DNA of 64,000 bases from Methyloprofundus sedimenti (GCF_002072955.1 NZ_LPUF01000001.1:1510896-1574895); one strand, 5' to 3'. Shown: positions 17,205 through 26,151, numbered from the stretch's first letter. The notes: generated from the letters alone by a model not told the origin. Translations and numbers: made by a program.

Positions 17205-17978
17205 GTGTTGTTTGAATTGCTATTTCTTTTCGGCGCAGGTTTTTTCGGTGGTGTTCTCAACTCATTAGCCGGAGGAGGCAGTTTCATCACATTCCCAGCT
17301 TTGCTCTTTGTAGGCGTATCACCAATTAGTGCTAATGCAACCAATACCTTTGCTTCGTGCGCAGGGTATCTTAGTGGTGCTTATGCGTTTCGAGATGATC
17401 TATATGTACACAAAAAAGAATTACCGCAATTAATTCTAATAAGCCTAATTGGTGGGTTTTTAGGTGCCTGGCTGTTGCTCCGAACACCCGAGTCACTGTT
17501 TCGTGAATCTATCCCCTGGTTACTCTTAATTGCAACATTCTTGTTTATCTTTGGCGGAAAGATTAATAGTATTTTGAAGCGACTCGCGTCACATCACCGA
17601 CATGCGCCATTTTTTGGGCATTTACTGTTGTTCTTGATATTGTTAGGCGTGTGTATCTATGGTGGTTTTTTCAATGCCGGGCTTGGGATAATCGCCCTCA
17701 GTTATCTTGCATTGGCTGGGCATTCCAATATCAATGCTATGAACGGTATGAAACTTGTTATTTCTTCTGTCGTGTCATTAACAGCTATAGCTTTGTTTAT
17801 CTATGATGGTGTGATTTCTTGGCATGAAGGGGGAAGTGTTCTTATCGGAACTCTGGTGGGAGGGTATGTAGCAGCTCATATTTCTAAGCGGCTATCTCAA
17901 CAGTATGTGAGGGCTTTTGTTATTATAGCCAGCTGTGGAGTTACTGCTTACTTCTTCATAGATACTTATGCGAATTAA
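17205..17978 (+). CDS. TSUP (TauE/SafE) family membrane protein, probable sulfite/organosulfonate exporter
   Basis: 257 residues from GTG at 17205, which has AGGTGA nine bases upstream; a TTG at 17196 is possible. Seven to eight hydrophobic helices in two repeats, each with the family motif (GGVLNSLAGGGSFITFPALLFVG near the start and GGFFNAGLGIIALSYLALAG in the middle). TSUP proteins export sulfite, sulfoacetate or related anions. The sulfide-oxidation genes at 50-54 kb would generate sulfite, but they are far away and a link is only inference. It lies between inverted IS110 copies, so it could be moved by recombination between them. Confidence 0.82.
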   Translation: MLFELLFLFGAGFFGGVLNSLAGGGSFITFPALLFVGVSPISANATNTFASCAGYLSGAYAFRDDLYVHKKELPQLILISLIGGFLGAWLLLRTPESLFRESIPWLLLIATFLFIFGGKINSILKRLASHHRHAPFFGHLLLFLILLGVCIYGGFFNAGLGIIALSYLALAGHSNINAMNGMKLVISSVVSLTAIALFIYDGVISWHEGGSVLIGTLVGGYVAAHISKRLSQQYVRAFVIIASCGVTAYFFIDTYAN

Positions 17979-18303
17979 CCAAAATAGCCTAAAAGAAAAA
18001 ACTGAGACAGGTCTTTGATCTATGATAATTGCTACATTAAGCGTGTTGAATAATAACTACAATACGCAGGGTAGTGCGACAAGATCTATCAGAAATGAAT
18101 TAGCTCGCACGCCATAACCAGAAAGTGGTTTTTTATAATCATAAACTAAAGACCTGAACATCCCTCTGGAATTTGCAAGTTAATTTTCTAAATCAACTCA
18201 TAAATTTGACGCAATTATCCGCCTCTCAACAAAAATTTGAGTAAAAGATAGAACAGGATACTGGTGTATCTCTAATTATTATTTAGGCAATTATGCCTTA
18301 CCC
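17979..18303. other. Intergenic repeats between the TSUP gene and IS110 copy B
   Basis: No gene. It holds the second MITE-like unit (18009-18155) fused to an inverted copy (18150-18233) of the segment at 16695-16778. Confidence 0.7.
18009..18155 (+). repeat. MITE-like unit with RAYT-type end motif, copy 2
   Basis: Direct copy of 16773-16915. The left end is AGGTCTTTGATCTATGATA and the right end TAAACTAAAGACCT is its imperfect complement, so the unit has short terminal inverted repeats. The internal sequence (GTGCGAC.AGATCTATCAG) is shared with copy 1. Confidence 0.65.
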
Positions 18304-18348
18304 TCATTATCATACACGTCAGCATAAGTGCGCACCTCACATTAACTG

Positions 18349-19569
18349 TTAAGCCGCTTTTTCATTGATGCTCGCAAGTTCAATGTAATCTCTGTCATGA
18401 CGCAACATAGACCAGATGACTCGTGATATATGTCGCCCCAAAGCCCGAACGGCTTTGTTGTGCGTCTTTCCTTCGGAACGTTTTTTATCATAGTAAGCGC
18501 GAGATTCAGGCACATAAGCCATGTGACGACAAACTGCGGTCATCATCGCTTTACGAGCTCGGGTATTGACGTGTTTAGGTGATTTAGTTCCTTGGTAGCC
18601 TCCAGATTGGTTGTCCAGAGGTGCCATGCCGATATAGATTGAAAAGCTACTCTGTTTCGGAAAGCGGTCTAAAGTGCCGATTTCACCCGCCAATTCGGCA
18701 CTACAGACCAAACCAAAGCCAGGAATCGAATCAATATGCTGAGCATATGCAGACTTTTGAATCTGTGAGTCGATTTTTGCATCCATGGTTTTAATTGATG
18801 CCATCAAGGCTAACAAGCGGCGTGCATCCTCTTGGATCATCGGGCCGACTTCTTCGATTTCATTAGAAAATTCTGCCTGTTTCTGCCAGTCAAGAATGAG
18901 GTTGAGATATTTCCGGCCAACCCCTTGAATGGCAAGCAGGCTTTTGGTTTGTAGTCGCATTAATTTTGTCAAATCATCGCGACAAGTTAGAAAGTGCAGA
19001 AACCATAGATTATCAATACTTCCTGTCATATCCAAAAGCGTCGGGCAGGTGGCTTGCAGGTCAGGCTGTATACGGTTTTGCAGAGCAACCTTTTCATTGA
19101 TCAACTGACGTCGCCGCCGTGTCAGACGCTTTAACCGACGATTGGCATCGGGTACCGGTAGCACTGCCTGCAGAACACCTTTAGCGAGCGGCAAATGATC
19201 CTGAAGTTGAAACAACTCAAGCATTTTGTGAGTATCAACCAAATCAGATTTTGCGGGTGCGGGAAAGATCTCTTTAAACCGGGCGAGCTTGAGGTTGTTG
19301 ACGTTGTAAAGCTGATAGCCGTGGCTCTGAATCTGGCTATCCAATGGTCGAGCCCAGCCATTGTAACCTTCCATAGCAACGTCTACAGGTCGGTTGTATA
19401 AATGCTCTTGCCGCTCAATACGGCTAAAAAAATACTGAAACCCTGCTGGTGTATGCGTAATCGAAAATTCGTCCAGAATCCCTCCCTCAGAAAGGCCAAT
19501 AGCCACATAATGTTCGTGACTACCGATATCAACTGCAACTTGTAAATGGGCTAAATTATGAATGTTCAT
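18349..19569 (-). CDS. IS110 family transposase/recombinase (copy B)
   Basis: 406 residues from the ATG at 19569. It has the same domain plan as copy A: DEDD residues in VAVDIGSHEHY, DVAMEGYNGW and KSDLVDTHKM, and the Ser-containing GMAPLDNQSGG block. All catalytic motifs are present and the upstream non-coding region is uninterrupted, so this is the copy more likely to be active. Differences from copy A include LLDMTGS for LLEITGS and THNKAV for THNNAV. Confidence 0.93.
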   Translation of the reverse strand: MNIHNLAHLQVAVDIGSHEHYVAIGLSEGGILDEFSITHTPAGFQYFFSRIERQEHLYNRPVDVAMEGYNGWARPLDSQIQSHGYQLYNVNNLKLARFKEIFPAPAKSDLVDTHKMLELFQLQDHLPLAKGVLQAVLPVPDANRRLKRLTRRRRQLINEKVALQNRIQPDLQATCPTLLDMTGSIDNLWFLHFLTCRDDLTKLMRLQTKSLLAIQGVGRKYLNLILDWQKQAEFSNEIEEVGPMIQEDARRLLALMASIKTMDAKIDSQIQKSAYAQHIDSIPGFGLVCSAELAGEIGTLDRFPKQSSFSIYIGMAPLDNQSGGYQGTKSPKHVNTRARKAMMTAVCRHMAYVPESRAYYDKKRSEGKTHNKAVRALGRHISRVIWSMLRHDRDYIELASINEKAA

Positions 19570-19707
19570 GACGGCCTCCATAGGTCAACGTTAACAGTGC
19601 ATACAACACCATCCTGCGTCTCGTCTACTTAGTAGAGCCACAAATGACCCCAAAAAAAGCCATATGAAATCACTCGGCACCATCCCAATAAAGACGTCTC
19701 GGACGGC

Positions 19708-19825
19708 GCAAGTGGCGGGGGCGGCATTTCAAGTTCGAGCCGTTACCCTAAAGTACGACGGACCCCATGAGCCACACCCCCACCAGGTTCAATTTTACAC
19801 CCCTGGCAAGATGCCCGCCACTTGC
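19708..19825 (-). ncRNA. Candidate IS110 bridge RNA core (copy B, intact)
   Basis: This is the same fold as in copy A. The 12-bp GC-rich stem has arms at 19814-19825 and 19708-19719, enclosing ~94 bases. Here the whole left end of the element is intact, so a promoter and full RNA should be present. The interior loops should hold the target- and donor-binding guides, but I cannot assign them without folding and comparing junctions. Confidence 0.55.
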
Positions 19826-20031
19826 TTTGGAGAGAATTTCAGATTGTTGAATAATCGAAAAAAATTCGGCTTGCACTTGCAGATATAAATATATAGATAA
19901 CTTTTCCTATAAACATCATATCTATTACTCACTTGTCATTTCTCTCCATAATTCTATAGTAGACCCTTTTTGCTTTTTGTTCTTTTTGTTTGTGCGGTCA
20001 AGTGGACTCACTGGTTCGCCTTCCCAAAACA

Positions 20032-20076
20032 TAACATGTCCAATTAATTGTACATGTTAAGTCTCATTGGTATAAT
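20032..20076 (+). promoter_or_regulatory. yefM-yoeB promoter and operator
   Basis: A -35 TTGTAC (20048-20053) and -10 TATAAT (20071-20076) are separated by 17 bp. AACATGT (20033-20039) and ACATGTT (20052-20058) form an inverted repeat overlapping the -35. The TGTACA core inside it is the motif known for YefM binding in E. coli, so the antitoxin/complex probably represses here. ATG follows at 20105 with GAGG as SD. Confidence 0.65.
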
Positions 20077-20104
20077 CTTTATAAATTAGTTATGTGAGGT
20101 AGCA

Positions 20105-20359
20105 ATGCAAATTATTTCATTTACAGAAGCAAGAAATAGTCTTAAATCTGTTTTAGATCGAGTCATTAATGATGCTGATTGTACAATTATAACAAGACGA
20201 GATAGTGAGGATGCTGTTGTTATGTCATTAGATTATTACGATAGCTTAATGGAGACAGTTTATTTATTAAAATCCCCTGCAAATGCTGAGCATCTTCGCA
20301 AATCTATTGATCAATTTAATCAAGGAAAAGTGCAAGTTAAAGATCTGATAAATGAATAG
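20105..20359 (+). CDS. yefM: Type II antitoxin, Phd/YefM family
   Basis: 84 residues. The N-terminal Phd/YefM DNA-binding fold is MQIISFTEARNSLKSVLDRV, followed by DCTIITRRDSEDAVVMSLDYYDSLMETVYLL, both near-canonical for YefM. The C-terminal ~30 residues are the toxin-wrapping tail. It overlaps the toxin gene by 8 bp, as usual for this pair. It should neutralise the toxin and autorepress the operon through the palindrome at 20032-20060. Confidence 0.93.
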   Translation: MQIISFTEARNSLKSVLDRVINDADCTIITRRDSEDAVVMSLDYYDSLMETVYLLKSPANAEHLRKSIDQFNQGKVQVKDLINE

Positions 20360-20624
20360 ATGCCTGGCCTGGACAGATGAAGCTTGGTCTGATTACTTAT
20401 ATTGGCAAACTCAAGATAAAAAAACACTCAGGCGTATTAATAAATTAATTGAAGCTGTGAAACGACAGCCCTTTGAAGGAATTGGTAAACCTGAGCCTTT
20501 AAAAGAAAATTTATCTGGTTTTTGGTCTCGTAGAATAAATGATACGCATAGACTCATTTATGCTATTACAGAAACACATCTTACGATTATTTCGTGTAGG
20601 TATCATTATTCACATAAAGGCTAG
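20352..20624 (+). CDS. yoeB: Type II toxin, YoeB family mRNA interferase
   Basis: 90 residues, RelE superfamily. WTDEAWSDYLYWQTQDKKTLRRINKLIEAV, then PFEGIGKPEPLKENLSGFWSRRINDTHRLIYAI and SCRYHY with the terminal His-Tyr, are all YoeB landmarks. The expected catalytic residues (Glu in KPEPLK, Arg in SRRI, His near the C-terminus) are present, so it should be active. YoeB cuts mRNA at the ribosomal A site. The pair lies directly beside IS110 copy B, a common place for addiction modules. Confidence 0.93.
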   Translation: MNRCLAWTDEAWSDYLYWQTQDKKTLRRINKLIEAVKRQPFEGIGKPEPLKENLSGFWSRRINDTHRLIYAITETHLTIISCRYHYSHKG

Positions 20625-20660
20625 TCGGGTAAGAGCTGAAAGAAAAAGAAAGGAAAAAGG

Positions 20661-20779
20661 TCAGTCCTAACATTGCAATATTTATGTTGCTATCAAACGC
20701 ATGGCTAGACCGTTAATGCTCAGAGTAAAGTCTGAGATGCCAACAAAAATGTATGAATGTTAGAACTGCCCCTAAAGTT
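20661..20779 (+). repeat. ~120-bp direct repeat flanking the dioxygenase gene, copy 1
   Basis: Shares with 21658-21786 the blocks GTCAGT.CTAA, GCTATCAAACGCATGGCTAG, CAACAAAAATGT and CTAAAGTT, with indels between. It lies just upstream of the DODA-type gene. Nature unknown. Confidence 0.7.
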
Positions 20780-20819
20780 CAAGCATCTCCACTAACGAAC
20801 TAATTACTTATCGAGAAAT

Positions 20820-21629
20820 ATGGAAGAAAAAACAAACAATTTGCTCAGTAAGGTGTTGTTTATTCCTCATGGTGGAGGTCCGCTTCCTTTGTTAGGTGAT
20901 AAGGGACATCAAGAGTTGGTCGACTTCTTAAAACACATTACCCCATCATTAGGCAGGCCTTCAGCAATACTTGTTATCAGCGCTCACTGGGAGGAAGACA
21001 GAGCAACAATTACTGGCGGGGAAACGCCCGCCTTAATTTATGATTATGCGGGCTTTCCTGATGAAGCATATAAAATTAAATATCCAGCATCAGGCAACCC
21101 GCAGCTTGCGAAGAAAATTTTTAATTTATTACAGAGTAGCGGAGTTGAAGCTAAACTAGATAATCATCGTGGTTTTGATCATGGATTATTTATTCCGTTG
21201 AAAATCATGTTCCCTGATGCCAGTATTCCTTGTGTTCAGTTATCCCTGCTGAAAAGTCTCGATCCTAAAGAACACATCCGCATGGGCAAAGCATTATCAG
21301 AATTGAGAAATGAAAATTTATTAATCATTGGCTCAGGGTTTTCATTTCATAATATGAGCGCGTTTTTCCAATCAAAAGAGAGTCCCGATGAAAAAAATGA
21401 AGATTTTGAACGCTGGCTTATCAATACCTGTACGGATAATGACATTTCAGAAAATGAAAGAGAGCGAAAATTAGCTCAATGGTCTGATGCCCCTTTTGCC
21501 AGATATTGCCATCCTAGAGAGGAACACTTATTACCGCTACATGTGTGTTATGGGACCTGTAGTTCTACAGCCAAATTAGTATTTGATGGTAAAGTTATTG
21601 GGAAAAAAGCGAGTGCTTTTCTGTGGTGA
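20820..21629 (+). CDS. DODA-type extradiol ring-opening dioxygenase (YgiD-like)
   Basis: 269 residues, LigB superfamily. The metal-site residues are visible in LFIPHGGGPLPLLGD (His near residue 17), VISAHWEE (His), HRGFDHGLFIPLKIMFP (His) and IIGSGFSFHNM (His). Bacterial relatives are zinc-dependent 4,5-DOPA or catechol dioxygenases acting in the cytosol. The physiological substrate here is unknown. The gene is a monocistron flanked by two direct repeats, which suggests possible mobility. Confidence 0.85.
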   Translation: MEEKTNNLLSKVLFIPHGGGPLPLLGDKGHQELVDFLKHITPSLGRPSAILVISAHWEEDRATITGGETPALIYDYAGFPDEAYKIKYPASGNPQLAKKIFNLLQSSGVEAKLDNHRGFDHGLFIPLKIMFPDASIPCVQLSLLKSLDPKEHIRMGKALSELRNENLLIIGSGFSFHNMSAFFQSKESPDEKNEDFERWLINTCTDNDISENERERKLAQWSDAPFARYCHPREEHLLPLHVCYGTCSSTAKLVFDGKVIGKKASAFLW

Positions 21630-21657
21630 TTTTAATTTATAGCAAAAGAAAGTTGGT

Positions 21658-21786
21658 GTCAGTTCTAATATTACAACATTAATGCTGCTATCAAACGCAT
21701 GGCTAGACCTTGAATACACAGGGTAAAGTTCGAGGATCCAACAAAAATGTGCAACGAGAGGACATCCTCAAACTGGACCTAAAGTT
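21658..21786 (+). repeat. ~130-bp direct repeat flanking the dioxygenase gene, copy 2
   Basis: See the copy at 20661-20779; this one starts 28 bp after the dioxygenase stop. The two are in direct orientation and diverged, so the duplication is not recent. Confidence 0.7.
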
Positions 21787-21854
21787 TTTCCAACTTTAAG
21801 GCCGTAGCTTTGATATTTCCACTTTGTTGAAAAATAGTCTGGAAATAACTGCTC

Positions 21855-22004
21855 ATGAAAAAATCCTCCCAAGATATGATTGATATTACTTTGGGACTTG
21901 CGCATTACTCTGCATGTCTGGATCTGGGACAGGGCCGTAGGATCAGGGGCTATTCTGCCTTAATGGAGACATTCTTTGGTTATATAAGCATCAAGGGTTG
22001 TTAA
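21855..22004 (+). CDS. Short hypothetical reading frame (49 aa)
   Basis: An open frame of 49 codons (start MKKSSQDMIDITLGLAHYSA) with no family I recognise, convergent with the cysteine synthase gene. No clear SD is present. The remaining bases of this 426-bp stretch (21630-22055) carry the repeat at 21658. It could be a remnant of a longer gene or chance. Confidence 0.25.
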   Translation: MKKSSQDMIDITLGLAHYSACLDLGQGRRIRGYSALMETFFGYISIKGC

Positions 22005-22055
22005 TTACAAATGACGCGCTGTTATATAAAGGGCGTCAATATCTAACGTATATTG

Positions 22056-22973
22056 CTAATTCTTTTCCCCCATACTCAAGTAACGTTCACCGGTATCATG
22101 CATTATAGTTACAACAATTTTACCTTCGCCTAGTTCCCTGGCAACACGTAACGCTGCACAGACACTGGCACCCGTAGAGATGCCTGCCAGAATACCTTCT
22201 TCTTCAACCAGCCGTTTACGCATGGCAAATGATTCATCGGTACTGACTAATTCAATACTGTCGAGTAAATCGACATTAAGGTTTTTAGGGATAAAACCTG
22301 CTCCTATGCCTTGAATTTTATGTGGGCTATGCTGACCGCCTGAGATAACAGGGGACTCAGCAGGTTCTACAGCCACAGACTTCAGTCTGGGATTTCTTTT
22401 TTTAAGTGTATCGGTAACGCCCGTAATAGTACCCCCGGTCCCAACACCACAAACAAAAGCGTCAATTTTGCCATTGGTAGCAGACCAGATTTCCTGAGCT
22501 GTCGTTTGTCTATGTACTTCAGGGTTAGCGGGGTTTTCAAATTGTTGAGGCATATATGCATTGCTGGTTTGAGCAAGAATTTCTTTAGCTTTGGCAATTG
22601 CACCTTTCATTCCTTCGGGGCCGGGAGTTAATACAATTTCTGCACCATAAAGCGCTAACAACTGTCTACGCTCAACTGACATCGTTTCCGGCATGGTTAA
22701 AATACAATGGTAGCCACGAGCAGCAGCTACCATTGCAAGGGCAATGCCCGTATTCCCGGAAGTGGGTTCAATAATAGTTCCCCCTGACTGGAGGTCGCCT
22801 GATTCTTCAGCTGCCATAATCATTGCCAGGCCTATGCGGTCTTTTACAGAACCGCCGGGGTTGCTGGCTTCAATTTTAAACCAGACTTCAGCTGAACCGG
22901 GTTCAACAATATGATTTAATTTAACCAGCGGAGTATTGCCAATTAATTGAGTAATATCTTGAGCTGTTGTCAT
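22056..22973 (-). CDS. cysK: Cysteine synthase (O-acetylserine sulfhydrylase)
   Basis: 305 residues from the ATG at 22973, with AGGTGA six bases upstream; a start at 22988 is less likely. A PLP fold type II enzyme: IGNTPLVKL, the Schiff-base Lys in [14 protein letters not shown], the substrate loop [13 protein letters not shown], the phosphate-binding GTGGTITGV, and the closing Ser in [13 protein letters not shown]. It joins O-acetylserine and sulfide to make cysteine. CysK and CysM isoforms are hard to separate by eye; the symbol is the likelier choice. Confidence 0.9.
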   Translation of the reverse strand: MTTAQDITQLIGNTPLVKLNHIVEPGSAEVWFKIEASNPGGSVKDRIGLAMIMAAEESGDLQSGGTIIEPTSGNTGIALAMVAAARGYHCILTMPETMSVERRQLLALYGAEIVLTPGPEGMKGAIAKAKEILAQTSNAYMPQQFENPANPEVHRQTTAQEIWSATNGKIDAFVCGVGTGGTITGVTDTLKKRNPRLKSVAVEPAESPVISGGQHSPHKIQGIGAGFIPKNLNVDLLDSIELVSTDESFAMRKRLVEEEGILAGISTGASVCAALRVARELGEGKIVVTIMHDTGERYLSMGEKN

Positions 22974-22988
22974 AAATTCACCTACCAA

Positions 22989-23636
22989 ATTAATAGATTT
23001 ACCTTCATGTCACTATACTGGTTTATCGGTTAAAATTCACGGCGTTTTTCAAGACAGTTGTCACCTAAATAGTTATATTAACTTCCCTAAAGCGGTCCTC
23101 GTTGTTGAGGTATACAAACCTGCCGTATTACTCATTGTTGAATAGCCGCCATAATGCTCAGATGACGAGAAATCTGATTAGCAAAGGCGGGCAGCCCTGG
23201 CAAGGTTGTCTCGTATAAGAGTACCTGATTACGTACAGCTCACAGCCATATTAAAATAAATTTTAAAATATCAGTATGTTAAGAGTCTCGTCATTCACGA
23301 AGTCAACCAAGTCAAGCGTGGGCACAAGCTTTATCGGGATGCTTTGCTTACCCCACGAGATTTCTGCTATAAGCATAGGATGACGAATATAGCTGAGAGC
23401 CATGGGTAATCAGGTAAGGAACGTGCATGAAATAACTTAAACAAGTTACAAATCTGTAGGATGGGCAAAGGTCTTTTTCGTGCCCATCTTTATAAAGCCA
23501 AGAATTAATTTTAATCCTCATTATCAAAAGTTAATATGATTATATTTTGAACGGTGTAGTATGCTAATCAATCTGTTAATGAAAATTCTAGATTTAATGG
23601 ATTAAACAATTAACGTTACTGAATGAGGTAAATAAA
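22989..23636. other. 648-bp intergenic region with hairpins, no gene
   Basis: It holds a REP-like pair CGTGGG ... CCCCACG around 23318-23363 and a hairpin GATGGGCA (23460-23467) with TGCCCATC (23481-23488). No convincing coding frame or tRNA was seen. The cysK promoter should be at the left edge and the promoter of the 23637 gene at the right. Confidence 0.5.
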
Positions 23637-23924
23637 ATGACTGATAAAAATGCTTATGTACAAAAAATGCACGCAAAAATCGATCAAGTAGATGCTCAGA
23701 TAGATCTATTGCAGGCTAAATTATTGGACTCTGCCGCAGATGCGCAGATTGAGTATCAGGATCAACTGGAAACCTTAAAAAAACATCGAACAGCAGCCAG
23801 GTCAAAACTATCTGAACTTGAGGCTGCGAGTCAGGATGCCTGGAAAGATATACAAGCAGGTATGGAATCAGCCTGGGATACGATGAATTCTGCTGTTAGT
23901 GAAGCTAAAAAACACTTTAAGTGA
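23637..23924 (+). CDS. Small coiled-coil protein, hypothetical
   Basis: 95 residues with heptad-rich helices through most of the length (KIDQVDAQIDLLQAKLLDSAADAQIEYQDQLETLKKHR) and a Trp-containing C-terminal stretch (DAWKDIQAGMESAWDTMNSAVSEAKKHF). This pattern is common in small stress-associated soluble proteins of proteobacteria and cyanobacteria. No signal peptide. SD GAGGTAAATAAA precedes the ATG. It heads a run of envelope genes, but a functional tie is only inference. Confidence 0.7.
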   Translation: MTDKNAYVQKMHAKIDQVDAQIDLLQAKLLDSAADAQIEYQDQLETLKKHRTAARSKLSELEAASQDAWKDIQAGMESAWDTMNSAVSEAKKHFK

Positions 23925-24238
23925 GTGTAAAAAACTATTTATACTCGTTTCAATGGCGCGAAAAAAAAGCAATAAATCAATATGTAGTATCTAAATTAAT
24001 GGTTTGATCTAGTTGATTTTAGATAATCTGATGTATAAAAATAGACAGTAAAACTGTTTTAGCAAGTGGGTGCTTGAATAGATGAATTAAAACGATAACG
24101 TAGTAAGATCCTGATGTAGAATTTGCAGTACATATGTAAAAATAGATTTCATAGCTAAAAAGAGGTTTAACTGTCAAGGTGCTCACTAGTGAATTGAAAA
24201 TCAATTCAGTACTAGTAAAAATCAGGATAAAACAAAAT
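23925..24238. other. 314-bp intergenic region
   Basis: AT-rich and without a supported gene. It should contain the promoter for the DUF2254 gene. No hairpin or repeat stands out. Confidence 0.4.
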
Positions 24239-25552
24239 ATGAAAACTTGGTTAAATCATTTTTGGGAAAAAATGCGTAACAGCTACTGGCTTATACCGGC
24301 ATCCATGTTACTCGCTGTTATTGCATTATCCTACGGCTTGCTGGCGGTTGATAATCTAGTCGATATATCCCAATATAGAGCCTTGAAATGGCTGGTTTTT
24401 TCTTCATCTGAAGGCAGTGGGGCTGTTTTATCAACCATTGCCGCATCGACTTTTTCAGCTGCAACGCTCACCTTTTCAGTCACAATGGTGACACTGAGTC
24501 TGACAAGCTCTCAGTTCGGACCTAGGTTACTGAGAAATTTTTTACGTGATCCAATTAATCAATTTACCTTCGGCGCTTTTATCTCAACCTTTATTTATTG
24601 CTTGCTGATAATGCGAGTGTTGGTCATAAACACTAATCATATTCCTAATATTTCAATATCTTTGGCGGTTGTCATGGTGCTTTTTGACGCCGCTTTATTC
24701 ATTGCTTTCATACACCATTTAACGTCATCTATACAGGTTGAGCGAATTACTGCAGAAATCGGTAAAGAACTCATGGATGGAATTAACGATTTTTTACCCG
24801 ATGAGTATACCGAAAATAAAAGTCAGGGTGATTTTGATGATGCCATAACCGATCAGCCATCCAGTATTATCCGGGCTGATAGTTTTGGCTATGTTCAGGC
24901 CATTAATCACCAGGCGTTAAGCGCACTGGCCGAGAGTGAAAATATTACTATCAAATTACTTTTTAAACCGGGGCAGTTTGTTCTTACAGGAGCCCCTCTG
25001 GTAGAAGTCTGGCCTGTAATACATTTAAAATCGCATATCGATAAACCCATACGCGTCTGCTTTTTAATCGGTAAAAAAACAAGCGCAGAGCAAGACCTGG
25101 AATTTACTGTACGTCAGTTAGTGCAAATTGCAGCCAGGGCCTTGTCTCCTGGTATCAACGACCCGTTTACCGCCATGACATGCATTGATTACCTGGGAGC
25201 AGGTTTGGCCTTTATTGCCACACGGAATTTGCCTGATTGCAAAATTCGCAACGAGCAGGGCAGATTGCTATTGATTAAGCATGCGATAACGTGTCAAAGC
25301 TTATATGATGCCTGCTTTATAGTTATTCGCCAAATGTGTGCAAACAATCCACCGGTAGCTATTTATTTGCTGGAAACTTTAGCACAGCTTGCTGCCATTG
25401 TTGAGCGTCAGGAAGATCAGCATGCATTGATAGAAACTGCCAAGCTTACCTTAAACTCTGCGATACCTAAATGCGAGATGGCGCATGATCAGCAAGCCAT
25501 GTTGCAACGTTTTGAGAATATAAAAAAAGTGATCTCAAACAAAGCAAGTTAA
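24239..25552 (+). CDS. DUF2254 family membrane protein
   Basis: 437 residues from the ATG at 24239; an in-frame GTG at 24179 is upstream. Four transmembrane helices lie in the first ~170 residues, with the characteristic LSTIAASTFSAATLTFSVTMVTLSLTSSQFGPRLLRNF segment between the second and third. A long soluble C-terminal part contains IAARALSPGINDPFTAMTCIDYLG, also typical. Function unknown. Neighbouring MscS and DUF389 genes suggest a membrane-stress setting. Confidence 0.85.
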   Translation: MKTWLNHFWEKMRNSYWLIPASMLLAVIALSYGLLAVDNLVDISQYRALKWLVFSSSEGSGAVLSTIAASTFSAATLTFSVTMVTLSLTSSQFGPRLLRNFLRDPINQFTFGAFISTFIYCLLIMRVLVINTNHIPNISISLAVVMVLFDAALFIAFIHHLTSSIQVERITAEIGKELMDGINDFLPDEYTENKSQGDFDDAITDQPSSIIRADSFGYVQAINHQALSALAESENITIKLLFKPGQFVLTGAPLVEVWPVIHLKSHIDKPIRVCFLIGKKTSAEQDLEFTVRQLVQIAARALSPGINDPFTAMTCIDYLGAGLAFIATRNLPDCKIRNEQGRLLLIKHAITCQSLYDACFIVIRQMCANNPPVAIYLLETLAQLAAIVERQEDQHALIETAKLTLNSAIPKCEMAHDQQAMLQRFENIKKVISNKAS

Positions 25553-25680
25553 TCTTCCCGGCGTTGTGGCAAACCCTCAATCGTTTTACGGGAAGCGATG
25601 AATGCTATTTATTAGGTCTGAAATTATCGGTGTGCCAGCCCTTCATTCAATAAACAACCTGAAATATAAAATTAAGCGAA

Positions 25681-26151
25681 ATGAAGAAATTATATAATTA
25701 TTATGCTTCAATGATTTACTTGTTAGCTGCCGTCAGCTTATTATTCTTGTCCTTGTCAATCATGATTTGGTCGATTTACGAAGCAGTTATTTCTATGCAG
25801 GAATTTCCGGTATCCATTGCAAATCTTTTACAGTCGGTAGGTGCTATCATTATTTCGGTTGCAGTTTTGGATGTCGCAAAGTATCTGGTTGAAGAGGAGG
25901 TTCTTAGGGATAAAGAACTGCGATCGCCTTCAGAAGCCAGGAAGACCATTACTAAAATATTTGTCATCATTTCCATCGCATCGGGAATGGAAGGACTGGT
26001 TTATATATTTAAAGCAGGAACAATCGATATGGCACTATTAATTTATCCGGCATTATTAATTCTGTTTTCTTCACTTTCCATTGTATGCCTGGGAATTTAT
26101 CAGAAATTAAGTATTGGCGTGGAAGAGATCATCAATGAAGATATAAAATAA
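25681..26151 (+). CDS. Four-helix integral membrane protein, hypothetical
   Basis: 156 residues. Hydrophobic segments lie at ~10-35, ~45-66, ~90-110 and ~118-140, with a charged loop EEEVLRDKELRSPSEARKT between the second and third. The first half is topologically similar to small proteins found beside mechanosensitive channels. No domain of known function recognised. The following MscS gene starts 102 bp later on the same strand, so the two may be co-transcribed. Confidence 0.7.
   Translation: MKKLYNYYASMIYLLAAVSLLFLSLSIMIWSIYEAVISMQEFPVSIANLLQSVGAIIISVAVLDVAKYLVEEEVLRDKELRSPSEARKTITKIFVIISIASGMEGLVYIFKAGTIDMALLIYPALLILFSSLSIVCLGIYQKLSIGVEEIINEDIK

Larger units (their letters stand above)
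18304..19966 (-). mobile_element. IS110-family element, copy B (complete)
   Basis: 1663 bp, inverted relative to copy A and without the nested insert. The left end (GGGTCTACTATAG at 19966, reading leftward) and right end (GTATGATAATGA, 18304) were set by comparison with copy A. It has about 400 bp of non-coding sequence ahead of the recombinase and 45 bp after it. Confidence 0.88.

Noticed and set aside
17161-18000. TSUP gene as a third integron cassette
   Set aside because: It starts after a GTTAGGC core, but no GCCTAAC-type R'' box or attC fold follows it; GCCTAAA near 17988 is not enough.
22989-23636. Possible small RNA or riboswitch upstream of cysK
   Set aside because: Only REP-like hairpins were visible; nothing matches a known riboswitch core by eye.
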